Translations under genes and position numbers: made by a program
Part shown: positions 26,521 to 35,897 of the stretch, piece after piece
How the letters are laid out: each line of letters opens with the position of its first letter
Position numbering within the stretch: the first letter of the stretch is position 1
The notes under the pieces: generated by a model
The model's database searches: none
Told to the model about the DNA's origin: nothing
What the model saw: only the letters and a program-made list of their open reading frames with translations
NCBI RefSeq assembly: GCF_016786255.1
Contig: NZ_JADMKT010000079.1
Coordinates: 1-64,000, forward strand
Length of the DNA: 64,000 nucleotides
Direction of reading: 5' to 3'
Source of the DNA: Robertkochia sediminum
Lineage (GTDB): Bacteria > Bacteroidota > Bacteroidia > Flavobacteriales > Flavobacteriaceae

Positions 26521-27833
26521 CGGGTTGATAGCCTTTTAATATTTTTATGATGCTGACTTTCGAAAATTTCCTTTAATATTTCAGTCACTGCTTCATTGGC
26601 AGTTCCTTCATTAATCGTTAAAAAATATTCAGGTTTTTTCGAAAGAAAGTTCAATTTTGAGTTGATCGAATTAATCCCGGCATTGTCAAGCTCCCTTTTT
26701 CTAGCTAAAATGGTATCAGCATTGGCAGTTAACAAAATATTATAATCTAATTTTGGGATAAACAACTTACCAAATCTGTATAGAAATTTTGTTGGAAGAT
26801 GAATACGACTCCGTCTACTGTCAGCAATAATGTCTGTATAATAACGATCAAAAATAACAATGCTACGATTACTTAAATACGGTCTGATTGTTTTAAAATA
26901 TCCCAATATGTAATCCAAACTGTAGTATACAAGGCGGAGAAAAGAGTTTAGCCTTCCGGTCCTTTTACCCCTGTGAGGATTATGGTAATTTTTATCTACA
27001 TCAGAAGTGATTTTTACCTTATGTGCCGCTTCTCCAATATTGGGTAATACCTTTGGACGAAAATGAAAATACCCCATACTAGAATAAACTCTAGATAACT
27101 CTTTACTAATTATGTCTATGATTGTTGTCTTTCCGGCTCCATCAGGGCCTGTAAACCCTATACTAAAGCCCCTATAAAAAATACTGTTATATATATAAAA
27201 AGATAAAAATTTAACGGTAAGCACTACCTGCTCTAAAGGTTTTTTTCTAAAGGAATTAATAACTATTCCTTTTCGGAATTTATTCAAGGAAAGCTCCTCT
27301 ATACATGCAATATTTTCAAATCCAGTATTCTCTTTAATTAATTTAGGTAAAAGCACATTATCCTGCATATCAATTTTTAAATTTTCATACTTAATAGGAT
27401 ATGTTCTATTTAAGAATTTCAATTGTAAATATTTATCCAAGAATTCGAATTCTTTAGAAACATGATATATCTTACCATTAAATTGTCTTGAATTTAAAAC
27501 AGATCTTTCGTTCAATAGTTTAAAACCATATATGGATGTATTAAAAAAGAAATCAAACTGAATTAAATCCACTTTATTACTAGAGGCATACCCTAGAACA
27601 TATGTATAAATTTTCTCGCTCTTGTATAAGGTGACAATGTTAAAATCAAACTCAATAATTAAATTAATGATTTCAGATTCAAGATTAAGGAAATCCTTAC
27701 GCTCTATTAAAATATCAATATCTCTACTCGTATTATTCTCAGGAAGCCCATCATAATTTCTTAGGACGGCATATTTCGAATTATTATTTAGAAACTCAAA
27801 AATACGAGACAATAGTTTTATCGAATTAATCAT
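26517..27833 (-). CDS. Fusion of nucleotidyltransferase-like and thymidylate-kinase-like domains
   Basis: 438 residues. The N-terminal half (about 1-190) has SRDIDILIERKDF at 36-48, reminiscent of the acidic pair of nucleotidyltransferase-fold proteins. The C-terminal half begins with a perfect P-loop, GPDGAGKTT at 229-237, and continues with FDRYYTDIIADSRR and LLTANADTILARKRELD, resembling thymidylate kinase (DR(Y/H) and LID regions). It is too divergent to be the housekeeping Tmk and sits in the AT-rich core of the capsule locus. A polysaccharide-linked phosphotransferase is possible, but no substrate can be named. Overlaps the GT4 gene by 4 bp. Confidence 0.7.
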   Translation of the reverse strand: MINSIKLLSRIFEFLNNNSKYAVLRNYDGLPENNTSRDIDILIERKDFLNLESEIINLIIEFDFNIVTLYKSEKIYTYVLGYASSNKVDLIQFDFFFNTSIYGFKLLNERSVLNSRQFNGKIYHVSKEFEFLDKYLQLKFLNRTYPIKYENLKIDMQDNVLLPKLIKENTGFENIACIEELSLNKFRKGIVINSFRKKPLEQVVLTVKFLSFYIYNSIFYRGFSIGFTGPDGAGKTTIIDIISKELSRVYSSMGYFHFRPKVLPNIGEAAHKVKITSDVDKNYHNPHRGKRTGRLNSFLRLVYYSLDYILGYFKTIRPYLSNRSIVIFDRYYTDIIADSRRSRIHLPTKFLYRFGKLFIPKLDYNILLTANADTILARKRELDNAGINSINSKLNFLSKKPEYFLTINEGTANEAVTEILKEIFESQHHKNIKRLSTR

Positions 27834-27834
27834 A

Positions 27835-28809
27835 CTACTTTATGAATCCTGAATTGTTTTTAATTTTATCTAACAAGTATATGGGATCCGAAACAGAAAC
27901 ATGAAAAAGTGACTTGAGAAAACGAAAGTACTCCCTCTTTTTAAGAGCGTAAAAACTGTTTCTCACTAAATCCGCACTTAAAGCCTTTTTTTGCAGAACT
28001 TTTATTTCCTTTTCCTCAATATTCTTGTAAAATTCAATAAAAGTTAATTCAGTTTGTCCGGATCGCCTTCGCCTTAAGTTTGTCTTTATATGTCTCATGC
28101 GCAGCAGCATTCCAAAAGAATTTGCCGATAATGCCATTTCATGTTTTCTGTACTTACACAGAACTTGGGGAACAACAAGAATAGCCTTTCCTTCCTCATA
28201 TAAATCGCTCATCCTAGTCCATAAGTCCAAGTCTTCGCATAGATCCTGATATCGAGGTTTTCCCTCTGGATAACCTTCTATACTTCTACCTCCAACAGAA
28301 AGAAGAGCTTCTCGATCGATAATTGCAGTTGGCTGCATGAATATTAACTTCTCTTTCCCAGCTTTTTTATAGAATTCCTCTTTTGTTTTGGCTCCAATGT
28401 AAATGCCTCCGGAAATTTCTGCTCCTTTTGAATCAATGAACTCATGATAACACCCAACAGCAATTATATCTTTATCTTCCGATATTTTGTTATATAACTT
28501 TTCTACTAAAGTAGGGTAAGGACAGTCATCTGCATCAATGAATAGGATATACTTTGTGTTAACTTTTTGTTCAATATATGCTCTGCCCGCAGCCAGACCC
28601 CTATTAATTTTAAAATTTACTAATTCATAATTAAAATTCTTTTCAGACAAAAAGTTGCGAATAACCTCTACAGAATTATCTGTGGAGCAATCATTTATAA
28701 TTAACAAGTTAAACTTCTTATAAGTTTGATTAATCAAACAACTTAATGTCTCTTTTATATAGTTTTCACAATTATACGCGCAAATAGCTATGGTTAATTC
28801 GTTTTCCAT
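27835..28809 (-). CDS. GT2-family glycosyltransferase
   Basis: 324 residues. ELTIAICAYNCENYIKETLSCLINQTYK and LLIINDCSTDNSVEVIRNF are the usual GT-A start. FIDADDCPYPTLVEKLY holds the DXD metal motif, and YQDLCEDLDLWTRM carries the ED base region. Cytoplasmic; a C-terminal amphipathic region may touch the membrane. One base upstream of the kinase-like gene and overlapping the polymerase gene by 38 bp. AT-rich like its neighbours. Confidence 0.9.
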   Translation of the reverse strand: MENELTIAICAYNCENYIKETLSCLINQTYKKFNLLIINDCSTDNSVEVIRNFLSEKNFNYELVNFKINRGLAAGRAYIEQKVNTKYILFIDADDCPYPTLVEKLYNKISEDKDIIAVGCYHEFIDSKGAEISGGIYIGAKTKEEFYKKAGKEKLIFMQPTAIIDREALLSVGGRSIEGYPEGKPRYQDLCEDLDLWTRMSDLYEEGKAILVVPQVLCKYRKHEMALSANSFGMLLRMRHIKTNLRRRRSGQTELTFIEFYKNIEEKEIKVLQKKALSADLVRNSFYALKKREYFRFLKSLFHVSVSDPIYLLDKIKNNSGFIK

Positions 28810-29968
28810 TATGCATAAAATATTTTGAAGTAGTTAATAACATAAGTATGCCCCATACGTAAGCAAAGTTTCCAATTGTAGCACTCAATAGCACTAAAAA
28901 TATAAGTTGTTCAATAGTCAAAATACCAGGTGCACAAAATGATATAAAAAAACCAACGAAAAGTAAAAATACTAATAGTCCATAATCATTAATTCCTCCT
29001 ATCAGCTGATCTTCACCCAAATACTCCGAATTTATAGAGCTGTCAATCCCCTTACCTAACCAAGTGTCCATGTCATCTATATCCAAATCATTAATTGAAT
29101 TTACCAAAGGAACAACCCTTGCTGCAGCACTATGGTCTGCCTCAATTACTGCCTGCCTATCTAAGGTAAGCGCGGCTTCAAAAGTATTTTTCAATCTTAT
29201 TACAGGCTCATACTTTATACTTGGTGCTAATAAATAAATAGCTCCGACCATTATGAAGAAAAAAACTATATATTTTCTTTTTACAAAATAGATTAACAGA
29301 ATTGCTAACCCTACAAAAGCAGTACCACTCCCCATACTTAACATAGACCAAAGGAAGGCAATTATGATCCATTTATTTTCCTTAAAGAACCGGCTTAAAT
29401 TAAGTTGATTTTTACCCCATTTAACTTCAAACATACGCAACAAAACCAACATTACAACCGTTAGAATACGAGCAGTATGTGATGGTTCTAATGAAAGTGA
29501 ATTACTACCTATACCTCTATCAATAAATTCAACAAAGTTAAATAATGGCACGTAGCGAAATCCAGTCAAGATTAATATTTGCTGAATAATCAAAACCATC
29601 GTGAACCATATGATTAGCCTTTTTAAAAACCTGATAAATACTTCTAAGTGTAAACTATGATGATAATAAACTAAGTCATAATACATAACAAACATAAAAA
29701 CAAAAGAAAGTTTGTAAATAACTGTTGACAAGCGAAAGCTTTCACTATTGTAACCTATCGATATTAAAATAGCAAAAGCACAAAGTAAACCCCATTTGAA
29801 TGCCTTACTAAAGCCTTTAAAATTATGCAACCAAATTAATGGAGTTAATAGCATACCTGCCACCTTAATAAAACTGACTCCATTACCTTCAATTGGAATG
29901 TATTGAATGCACATCAATACTAAAATGCTTAGAATTGTTCTTTCCAAAAGCCTCTTTGAGCTTTTCAT
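28772..29968 (-). CDS. Probable O-antigen/capsule polymerase (Wzy-like)
   Basis: 398 residues with 10-12 hydrophobic segments and a large hydrophilic loop around residues 255-325 (FEAALTLDRQAVIEADHSAAARVVPLVNSINDLDIDD). This is the architecture of Wzy polymerases, whose sequences are hardly conserved. Call rests on membrane topology and on position between flippase and glycosyltransferases. An EpsG- or ligase-like protein (WaaL) is the main alternative. AT-rich coding. Confidence 0.65.
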   Translation of the reverse strand: MKSSKRLLERTILSILVLMCIQYIPIEGNGVSFIKVAGMLLTPLIWLHNFKGFSKAFKWGLLCAFAILISIGYNSESFRLSTVIYKLSFVFMFVMYYDLVYYHHSLHLEVFIRFLKRLIIWFTMVLIIQQILILTGFRYVPLFNFVEFIDRGIGSNSLSLEPSHTARILTVVMLVLLRMFEVKWGKNQLNLSRFFKENKWIIIAFLWSMLSMGSGTAFVGLAILLIYFVKRKYIVFFFIMVGAIYLLAPSIKYEPVIRLKNTFEAALTLDRQAVIEADHSAAARVVPLVNSINDLDIDDMDTWLGKGIDSSINSEYLGEDQLIGGINDYGLLVFLLFVGFFISFCAPGILTIEQLIFLVLLSATIGNFAYVWGILMLLTTSKYFMHNGKRINHSYLRV

Positions 29969-30039
29969 TTATTATTTTTCTGCTTAATCAGTTGCAAAAT
30001 CTTTTAACAGATCTTTGGTGAATAATTGTAATTATTTAA

Positions 30040-31353
30040 TCATTTCAAGAATGGTAATGTTACAATTCCAGTAAACCTTTTCGCGAAATAGACTTTTAAA
30101 ATATTTTCTAAAAAAAACACAATTGAAGTCGCTATAGCAGCACCTAAGGCTCCGTAATTGGAAATAAGAAAGTAATTAATCGACAAATTCAGCAAAATTG
30201 AACTAAAAGAAAGTTTAGCCTGAATTTTTTCATAACCGCACATTACAAGCATTAGTCCCGAAGTATTACCTAATACCTGGAACATTTGCCCTAATGCTAA
30301 AGTAACTAGAATCCAATATGCGGATCTAAAACCATCTCCCCAAAATTCTAAAATACCTTCACCCATTAAGATGAAAATTAATAGAGGACCTACAGAGGTT
30401 ATTACAAGACCAATACTTATTTTTTTAATTAAACTATTCAATTCTGAATACTTCTCCTCATAATAAAATGCAGCAAATCTAGGGGCTAATGTAGTATTTA
30501 CTATTTGCAACAATATTGTAGATACTAAAGCAACCCTCACACAAACTGAGTATAAACCAACTTGCGTCGAGGTGCTTAAAATACCTACCATTAAAGCATC
30601 TATATTTGCTCCAACAAACCCAGTTGCAGATACTAAAAGAAATGGAAAAGACGATTTAAAAAGAGATTTAAATTTAATACGACTTGAATTGAACCTAAAA
30701 GGAAAAACCTTTTTCCATACGAACCATGAGCTCAACATCGCTATAAGTCTACTGAAAAGGTAAAAAATACTAACATTTACAATCGTAAGATCTAATTGAA
30801 AAAATACAAAGCAACTTATAATACATAAGACCAAGAAGGTTGTAATAAGTTCATTGAAAAATGATGATTGCCATATCTTATCAAAACCATTAAGAGCTGA
30901 TGAATAGATTCTGTTTACAACTTGAAACACCACTGACAAAGAAGCAATACACAATGGTATTTGCATTTTGTTTTCATCAAATAGTCCTGTAGCGATATAC
31001 TCTGAACCTATTAAAAGGCATAAAGCACAAATCAATGAACCAATAAATAAATAGAGTAATGATGAATGCAAAATATTATATATTTTTTGCCATTGTTTTT
31101 TACCTTTTGCTATTGCAACTTCTTTGATTAAATATTGAGAAGACCCAAATAGAACAATTATAATTGCTAAAGATATAATTCGCTCAACTAGGTTTATTAC
31201 TCCCAAACCACTAGGACCTAAATACCTACCAAGCATGATACTTACTACAAAGCTAAAAATCAGCAATAGTACCCTTACAACAAGCAGCTTGTATGACTTC
31301 CCTAGAAAATCTAAGGTATTTGGATCTATTAATTTATGAAGTGTGGTTCGCAC
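30040..31353 (-). CDS. Polysaccharide flippase (Wzx-like)
   Basis: 437 residues with about 12 membrane segments. LVVRVLLLIFSFVVSIMLGRYLGPSGLGVINLVERI is the family's first-helix signature, and NYGALGAAIATSIVFFLENIL closes the second half. It should move the lipid-linked repeat unit to the periplasm for the adjacent polymerase. It sits 40 bp downstream of rfbC in the same direction. More AT-rich than the rfb genes, as is the whole 26.5-31.4 kb core. Confidence 0.88.
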   Translation of the reverse strand: MRTTLHKLIDPNTLDFLGKSYKLLVVRVLLLIFSFVVSIMLGRYLGPSGLGVINLVERIISLAIIIVLFGSSQYLIKEVAIAKGKKQWQKIYNILHSSLLYLFIGSLICALCLLIGSEYIATGLFDENKMQIPLCIASLSVVFQVVNRIYSSALNGFDKIWQSSFFNELITTFLVLCIISCFVFFQLDLTIVNVSIFYLFSRLIAMLSSWFVWKKVFPFRFNSSRIKFKSLFKSSFPFLLVSATGFVGANIDALMVGILSTSTQVGLYSVCVRVALVSTILLQIVNTTLAPRFAAFYYEEKYSELNSLIKKISIGLVITSVGPLLIFILMGEGILEFWGDGFRSAYWILVTLALGQMFQVLGNTSGLMLVMCGYEKIQAKLSFSSILLNLSINYFLISNYGALGAAIATSIVFFLENILKVYFAKRFTGIVTLPFLK

Positions 31354-31393
31354 TACGGACTAGATTAAGAGCATTTATAATGATTTAAAGAAA

Positions 31394-31957
31394 CTAATCT
31401 TCGTCTACAGTCGAAGGTTTATTACCTTTTAAAAATTCACTTAGTCTTCTATCCTTTTCAGAAAGTATGAGCTCCTCCTCTATCAATTTCCAATCTATAT
31501 TCAAGTGTCTATCATTCCAAATTATCCCATCATCATAATCCGGCGCATATTCATTATCCACCTTGTAGCTAAATACCGCTTCCTCACTGAGTACAACAAA
31601 TCCATGCGCAAAGCCTTTAGGAATCAAAAACTGCTTTTTATTCTCCCCTGACAGGATCACCGAAACATGCTCACCATAGGTAGGAGAATCCTTTCTAAGA
31701 TCAACTGCTACATCCAAAACCTCACCTTGAATAACCCGAACTAGTTTGGTCTGGGCAAAGGGTGGTTTCTGGTAATGCAGCCCCCTTAATACTCCATAGG
31801 ATGAGCGGGATTCATTGTCTTGTATAAAATGAATATCCGGGAAATGCTCCTTAAACCAGGATTCTTTAAAACTCTCCATAAAGTATCCGCGGTCATCTCC
31901 GAACACCTTGGGCTCTATAATATACAAGTCTTTGATCTTAGTTTCTGTCAGTTTCAT
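31394..31957 (-). CDS. rfbC: dTDP-4-dehydrorhamnose 3,5-epimerase
   Basis: 187 residues, normal length. The family core is clear: [63 protein letters not shown], with the catalytic His in LRGLHYQ, and [19 protein letters not shown]. Third step of dTDP-L-rhamnose synthesis. It overlaps rfbA by 4 bp, so it is translated by coupling. Confidence 0.95.
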   Translation of the reverse strand: MKLTETKIKDLYIIEPKVFGDDRGYFMESFKESWFKEHFPDIHFIQDNESRSSYGVLRGLHYQKPPFAQTKLVRVIQGEVLDVAVDLRKDSPTYGEHVSVILSGENKKQFLIPKGFAHGFVVLSEEAVFSYKVDNEYAPDYDDGIIWNDRHLNIDWKLIEEELILSEKDRRLSEFLKGNKPSTVDED

Positions 31958-32829
31958 TTTTTGATCCTTTTCATTAGATATTGTCCATAGCCGGTTTTAA
32001 GCAAAGGCTCTGCCAATTGCTTCACACGTTCTGCATCAATAAACTTCTGTTCATAGGCGATCTCCTCCAGGCAGGCTACCTTGAGGCCCTGCCGCTTTTC
32101 AATGGCATGGATAAAACTTCCGGCCTCCAGCAAAGATTCATGGGTGCCGGTGTCCAACCAGGCATACCCTCGTCCCATAAGCTCCACCTTCAACTGGTTT
32201 CTATCGAGGTATTCCTGGTTCACTGAAGTGATCTCCAACTCTCCCCTATGGCTGGGTTTTACATTCTTGGCAATCTCCACCACTTCATTGGTATAGAAAT
32301 ACAAACCTACTACCGCGTAATTTGACTTTGGTTGTTCCGGTTTCTCTTCAATTGAGATCACATTACCCTCCTTATCAAATTCCGCCACGCCATAGCGCTC
32401 AGGATCATTGACATAATATCCAAACACCGTAGACTGTCCTTCAACCTCCACGTTCTTCCTGGCCTGCTTCAACAATTCTGTCAGCCCGTGTCCGTAAAAT
32501 ATATTATCTCCCAGGACCAGGGCTACATCCGAATCACCTATAAATTCTTCTCCTATAATAAATGCCTGGGCAAGTCCGTCGGGAGAAGGTTGCTCCTTGT
32601 AATGCAGTTCCATTCCCAACTCCGACCCGTCTCCCAATAGGTTCTGAAAACTTGGAAGGTCCTCAGGAGTTGAGATTATCAGAACCTCACGGATGCCTGC
32701 CAGCATCAATACCGACAAAGGGTAATAGATCATGGGTTTGTCGTATACCGCAAGTAGCTGTTTGGAAACGCCACGGGTAATGGGATATAATCGGGTGCCG
32801 GAACCTCCAGCGAGAATGATGCCCTTCAT
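31954..32829 (-). CDS. rfbA: Glucose-1-phosphate thymidylyltransferase
   Basis: 291 residues. [32 protein letters not shown] at the N-terminus contains the signature loop and catalytic residues. [13 protein letters not shown] and [19 protein letters not shown] (as [13 protein letters not shown]) complete the RmlA pattern. It makes dTDP-glucose from dTTP and glucose-1-phosphate, the first step to dTDP-rhamnose. Confidence 0.96.
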   Translation of the reverse strand: MKGIILAGGSGTRLYPITRGVSKQLLAVYDKPMIYYPLSVLMLAGIREVLIISTPEDLPSFQNLLGDGSELGMELHYKEQPSPDGLAQAFIIGEEFIGDSDVALVLGDNIFYGHGLTELLKQARKNVEVEGQSTVFGYYVNDPERYGVAEFDKEGNVISIEEKPEQPKSNYAVVGLYFYTNEVVEIAKNVKPSHRGELEITSVNQEYLDRNQLKVELMGRGYAWLDTGTHESLLEAGSFIHAIEKRQGLKVACLEEIAYEQKFIDAERVKQLAEPLLKTGYGQYLMKRIKK

Positions 32830-32892
32830 ATTGATTATAGATTGTAAATGAATAAATTATAGATTCAAGTGCGTACTTCCGAACGTGATCAA

Positions 32893-33951
32893 CTAAGCAT
32901 TTTGGTATTGCTTATCATAGTATTCTTGGTAGGTTCCTGTGGTGACATTATGGAGCCATTCCTTGTTATCAAAATACCAGTCGATGGTCTTTGCAAGGCC
33001 TTCCTCAAAGGTCACAGAAGGCTTCCATCCAAGTTCTCTATTGATCTTGGAGGCATCTATGGCATAGCGCAGGTCATGACCCGGGCGGTCTTTTACATAG
33101 GTGATCAGCTTTTCCGAAGCCCCTTCTTCCCTGCCTAATTTGGCATCCATCAATTTGCAAAGCAACTTGACCAGGTCGATATTCTTCCATTCGTTAAATC
33201 CGCCGATATTGTAGGTCTCCCTGTTTTCACCCTTATGGAAAACCAGGTCGATAGCGCGGGCGTGATCGATCACATAGAGCCAGTCGCGGGTGTAGTTCCC
33301 GTCTCCATAAACCGGAAGCGGTTTTTCGTTAATGATGTTATTGATGAATAACGGGATCAGTTTTTCCGGGAAATGATTGGGCCCGTAGTTGTTCGAACAA
33401 TTGGAGATCACGATGGGCATTCCATAGGTCTCCGCATAAGCCCTTACAAAATGGTCAGAGCTGGCCTTGGACGCCGAATATGGCGAGTTTGGGTCATACG
33501 ACGTTTCCTCGGTAAACAATCCGGTCTCCCCGAGAGTACCATACACCTCGTCGGTACTTACATGGTAAAAGCGTTTGCCCTCCCAGTTGTCCTGCCATAG
33601 CTCTTTAAAAGCGTTAAGCAGGCTCATGGTGCCCAAAATATTGGTCTTAGCAAAGGCCAACGGATCGGTGATCGAACGATCGACATGCGACTCTGCAGCA
33701 AGATGGATCACCCCATCGAAACGATGTTCACAAAACAGGTTTTTGATAAAATCAATATCAGTAATATCCCCGTGCACAAAGGTGTAATTCGGTTTCTCCT
33801 GAATATCTTTTAGATTCTCCAGGTTTCCCGCATAGGTAAGGGCGTCCAAATTAAAAATACGGTATTCAGGGTAGGTATTTACAAATAGGCGTACTACATG
33901 GCTTCCAATAAAACCTGCTCCGCCGGTTATTAAAATATTCTTGCTATCCAT
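32893..33951 (-). CDS. rfbB: dTDP-glucose 4,6-dehydratase
   Basis: 352 residues. NAD-binding GGAGFIGSHVVRLF, HLAAESHVDRSI, STDEVYGTLG with Asp-Glu active-site pair, and YSASKASSDHFVRAY with the YxxxK catalytic motif. Second step to dTDP-rhamnose. It lies 63 bp upstream of rfbA and 41 bp downstream of rfbD on the same strand. Confidence 0.96.
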   Translation of the reverse strand: MDSKNILITGGAGFIGSHVVRLFVNTYPEYRIFNLDALTYAGNLENLKDIQEKPNYTFVHGDITDIDFIKNLFCEHRFDGVIHLAAESHVDRSITDPLAFAKTNILGTMSLLNAFKELWQDNWEGKRFYHVSTDEVYGTLGETGLFTEETSYDPNSPYSASKASSDHFVRAYAETYGMPIVISNCSNNYGPNHFPEKLIPLFINNIINEKPLPVYGDGNYTRDWLYVIDHARAIDLVFHKGENRETYNIGGFNEWKNIDLVKLLCKLMDAKLGREEGASEKLITYVKDRPGHDLRYAIDASKINRELGWKPSVTFEEGLAKTIDWYFDNKEWLHNVTTGTYQEYYDKQYQNA

Positions 33952-33992
33952 AATTTGAATTTAAGGATGATAATTGTTGAAGAAATAAGTTT

Positions 33993-34874
33993 TTAGTCCT
34001 GACCGATCTTTAGTTGTACTAACATGGTTCGCAGGCTCTCCTTCCAGTCAGGGATGATTACACCGTAATCATTTTCGAGATCTTCCGTCGCCATAACGGA
34101 ATAAGAAGGTCTGGGTGCCGGGGTGGGATATTCACTGGAAGGAACAGGTTGTACATCCACGTTCATTTCTTCCAGTTCAAAAATAGCCTTGGCAAAACCA
34201 TACCAGCTTGTTATTCCTTTATTCGCATAGTGATACAAACGCACCCCTTCATGATTGAGTTTAGGCAGAATATCTAATATGACTTTTGCCAGGTCGGCTG
34301 CATTGGTTGGACTGCCGATCTGGTCATCCACTACCTTTAGCGCTTTACCGCTCCCACCAACTCGGAGCATGGTCTTTACAAAATTATGCCCATATACCGA
34401 ATACAACCAGGACGTACGAATAATTACCGAATGGTCCGGAGCCGCGTTGATCATGGCCATTTCCCCATGACGCTTTGTGATCCCGTACATACTCTTCGGA
34501 TAACAAAGAGCGTCAGTATGATAGGGTTCCTTCCCCTCCCCATCAAAAACATAATCGGTAGAGATATTCACCAGTTTTATGCCCCTTTTAGCAGCTTCCT
34601 CAGCAAGGGTTTTTACCGCCCCATGATTAATGGCCGTAGCCATATCAACCTCAGTTTCCGCCCTATCCACAGCGGTGTAGGCCGCAGCATTGATGATCAC
34701 ATCAGGTTGATGTTTTTCAAGGAAAGAAGTTATGGCATTAGAATTGGTTATATCCAGTACTTCGCGATCCGTAAAGAACCAAACATAAGGATAGCTTTTA
34801 GAAAGCACCCTTAATTCGCTACCCAGTTGTCCATTTCCACCGGTAACCAATACTTTTAATTTCAATTCTGACAT
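33993..34874 (-). CDS. rfbD: dTDP-4-dehydrorhamnose reductase
   Basis: 293 residues. VTGGNGQLGSELRVL gives the Rossmann glycine motif, NAAAYTAVDRAETE and ISTDYVFDGEGKEPY are diagnostic of RmlD, and YGITKRHGE holds YxxxK. Final step to dTDP-L-rhamnose. It is first in the rfbDBAC order, and a perfect TATATTTG box lies about 340 bp upstream (35212-35219). Confidence 0.95.
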   Translation of the reverse strand: MSELKLKVLVTGGNGQLGSELRVLSKSYPYVWFFTDREVLDITNSNAITSFLEKHQPDVIINAAAYTAVDRAETEVDMATAINHGAVKTLAEEAAKRGIKLVNISTDYVFDGEGKEPYHTDALCYPKSMYGITKRHGEMAMINAAPDHSVIIRTSWLYSVYGHNFVKTMLRVGGSGKALKVVDDQIGSPTNAADLAKVILDILPKLNHEGVRLYHYANKGITSWYGFAKAIFELEEMNVDVQPVPSSEYPTPAPRPSYSVMATEDLENDYGVIIPDWKESLRTMLVQLKIGQD

Positions 34875-35211
34875 CAGGTATGATAGTTGTAGGTAATTCT
34901 AGAATTTCTACGGCTCCGCCGCACTAACTCCCAATTCAGTTCTCGGTTATAGGTTTTCAGTTCGCAGTTAAATGCGTCATGATACCGGTGCGAGTTCACT
35001 GGCTTGGGGCAAGTGTGGCGGCGTAAACACCGCGTATTGATTATAGATTGTGAATTATAGATTATAAATTGTTAGTTCCAGAATCTAACTTCACGATTTC
35101 ATGGTGATAAGAGCAGGTAAACTAAAGCTCGTTTAGTGTAGATCTAAAATCCTTAAACGCCTGTAAATACATGTTTTTAAGAGATCCCGGATCCCTGCAC
35201 CAATCAGCCGA

Positions 35212-35219
35212 CAAATATA
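35212..35219 (-). promoter_or_regulatory. -7 box TATATTTG, possible promoter of rfbDBAC with long leader
   Basis: TATATTTG on the minus strand, exact TAnnTTTG. If used, the rfbD transcript has an untranslated leader of about 330 nt (34875-35205). The spacer 34875-35473 shows no gene but carries GTTTTCAGTT, ATTATAGATT and GCTGTAG low-complexity tracts. Confidence 0.4.
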
Positions 35220-35392
35220 GCAGAATATCTAGGTTTAGCCTTGTCTAAAAGAGGTAAGTTTTCCACGAAATAGATGATAACCGTTAATATGTAATGTCAT
35301 TACGGAATTCCGTAAATGTGTAGGGAAATTGCGAAAACGTTGGAGGAGATTAAGCCACGTATAAATTTGACTTAGGTGGGCTTTAAGCTTTA

Positions 35393-35425
35393 CGCTATAC
35401 GCTGTAGGCTGTAGGCTGTAGGCTA
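35393..35425. repeat. GCTGTAG heptad array
   Basis: Four GCTGTAG-type units just upstream of the IVP gene at 35474. The same unit is amplified at 41995-42090. Confidence 0.7.
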
Positions 35426-35432
35426 GATATAG

Positions 35433-35456
35433 TTTAGGTTATTTTCTATAACTTTG
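35433..35456 (+). promoter_or_regulatory. IVP box plus -7 box TAACTTTG
   Basis: TTTAGGTTATTTTCTATA (35433-35450) carries the conserved half TATTTTCTATA of the IVP box. TAACTTTG at 35449-35456 is an exact TAnnTTTG match, 18 bp before the IVP start codon. Confidence 0.55.
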
Positions 35457-35473
35457 TACCACAATACAAGAAG

Positions 35474-35821
35474 ATGAGAAATTTCAGGAAATATGAAGTT
35501 TGGAAAAGGAGTCATGCATTGACGCTAAAAATATACCAACTCACTTCACTCCTGCCCAATTCCGAGAAATATCAACTTATATCCCAAATGCAACGTGCTG
35601 CCTATTCGATCCCTTCTAATTTTAGTGAAGGTTGTGGAAGGGCAAGCGACAAAGATTTTAATCGTTTCATCCATATAGCTCTGGGATCAGCGCACGAATT
35701 AGAATACTTCCTAATATTAACTACGGATCTAAAGTTCCTTGAATCCGCCCAGACTAATATCCTCTTAGATGAAGTTAACCACATCAAGAGTCAGCTATAC
35801 AACCTAAGTAAAAAGCTTTAA
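35474..35821 (+). CDS. Four-helix-bundle protein (IVP family)
   Basis: 115 residues with the canonical pattern: YEVWKRSHALTLKIYQL, AAYSIPSNFSEGCGRASDKDFNRFIHIALGSAHELEYFL. It is inserted between rfbD and wzi and points against the capsule genes, suggesting an independent cassette rather than an operon member. It has its own IVP box and a strong -7 match. Function of the family is not known. Confidence 0.85.
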   Translation: MRNFRKYEVWKRSHALTLKIYQLTSLLPNSEKYQLISQMQRAAYSIPSNFSEGCGRASDKDFNRFIHIALGSAHELEYFLILTTDLKFLESAQTNILLDEVNHIKSQLYNLSKKL

Positions 35822-35897
35822 AAACAAATAAAATAGGTGGAACACTATACTTTATTGCATATAGCGTACCGCCTAAAGCTTATTGCCTTTGATCTTT

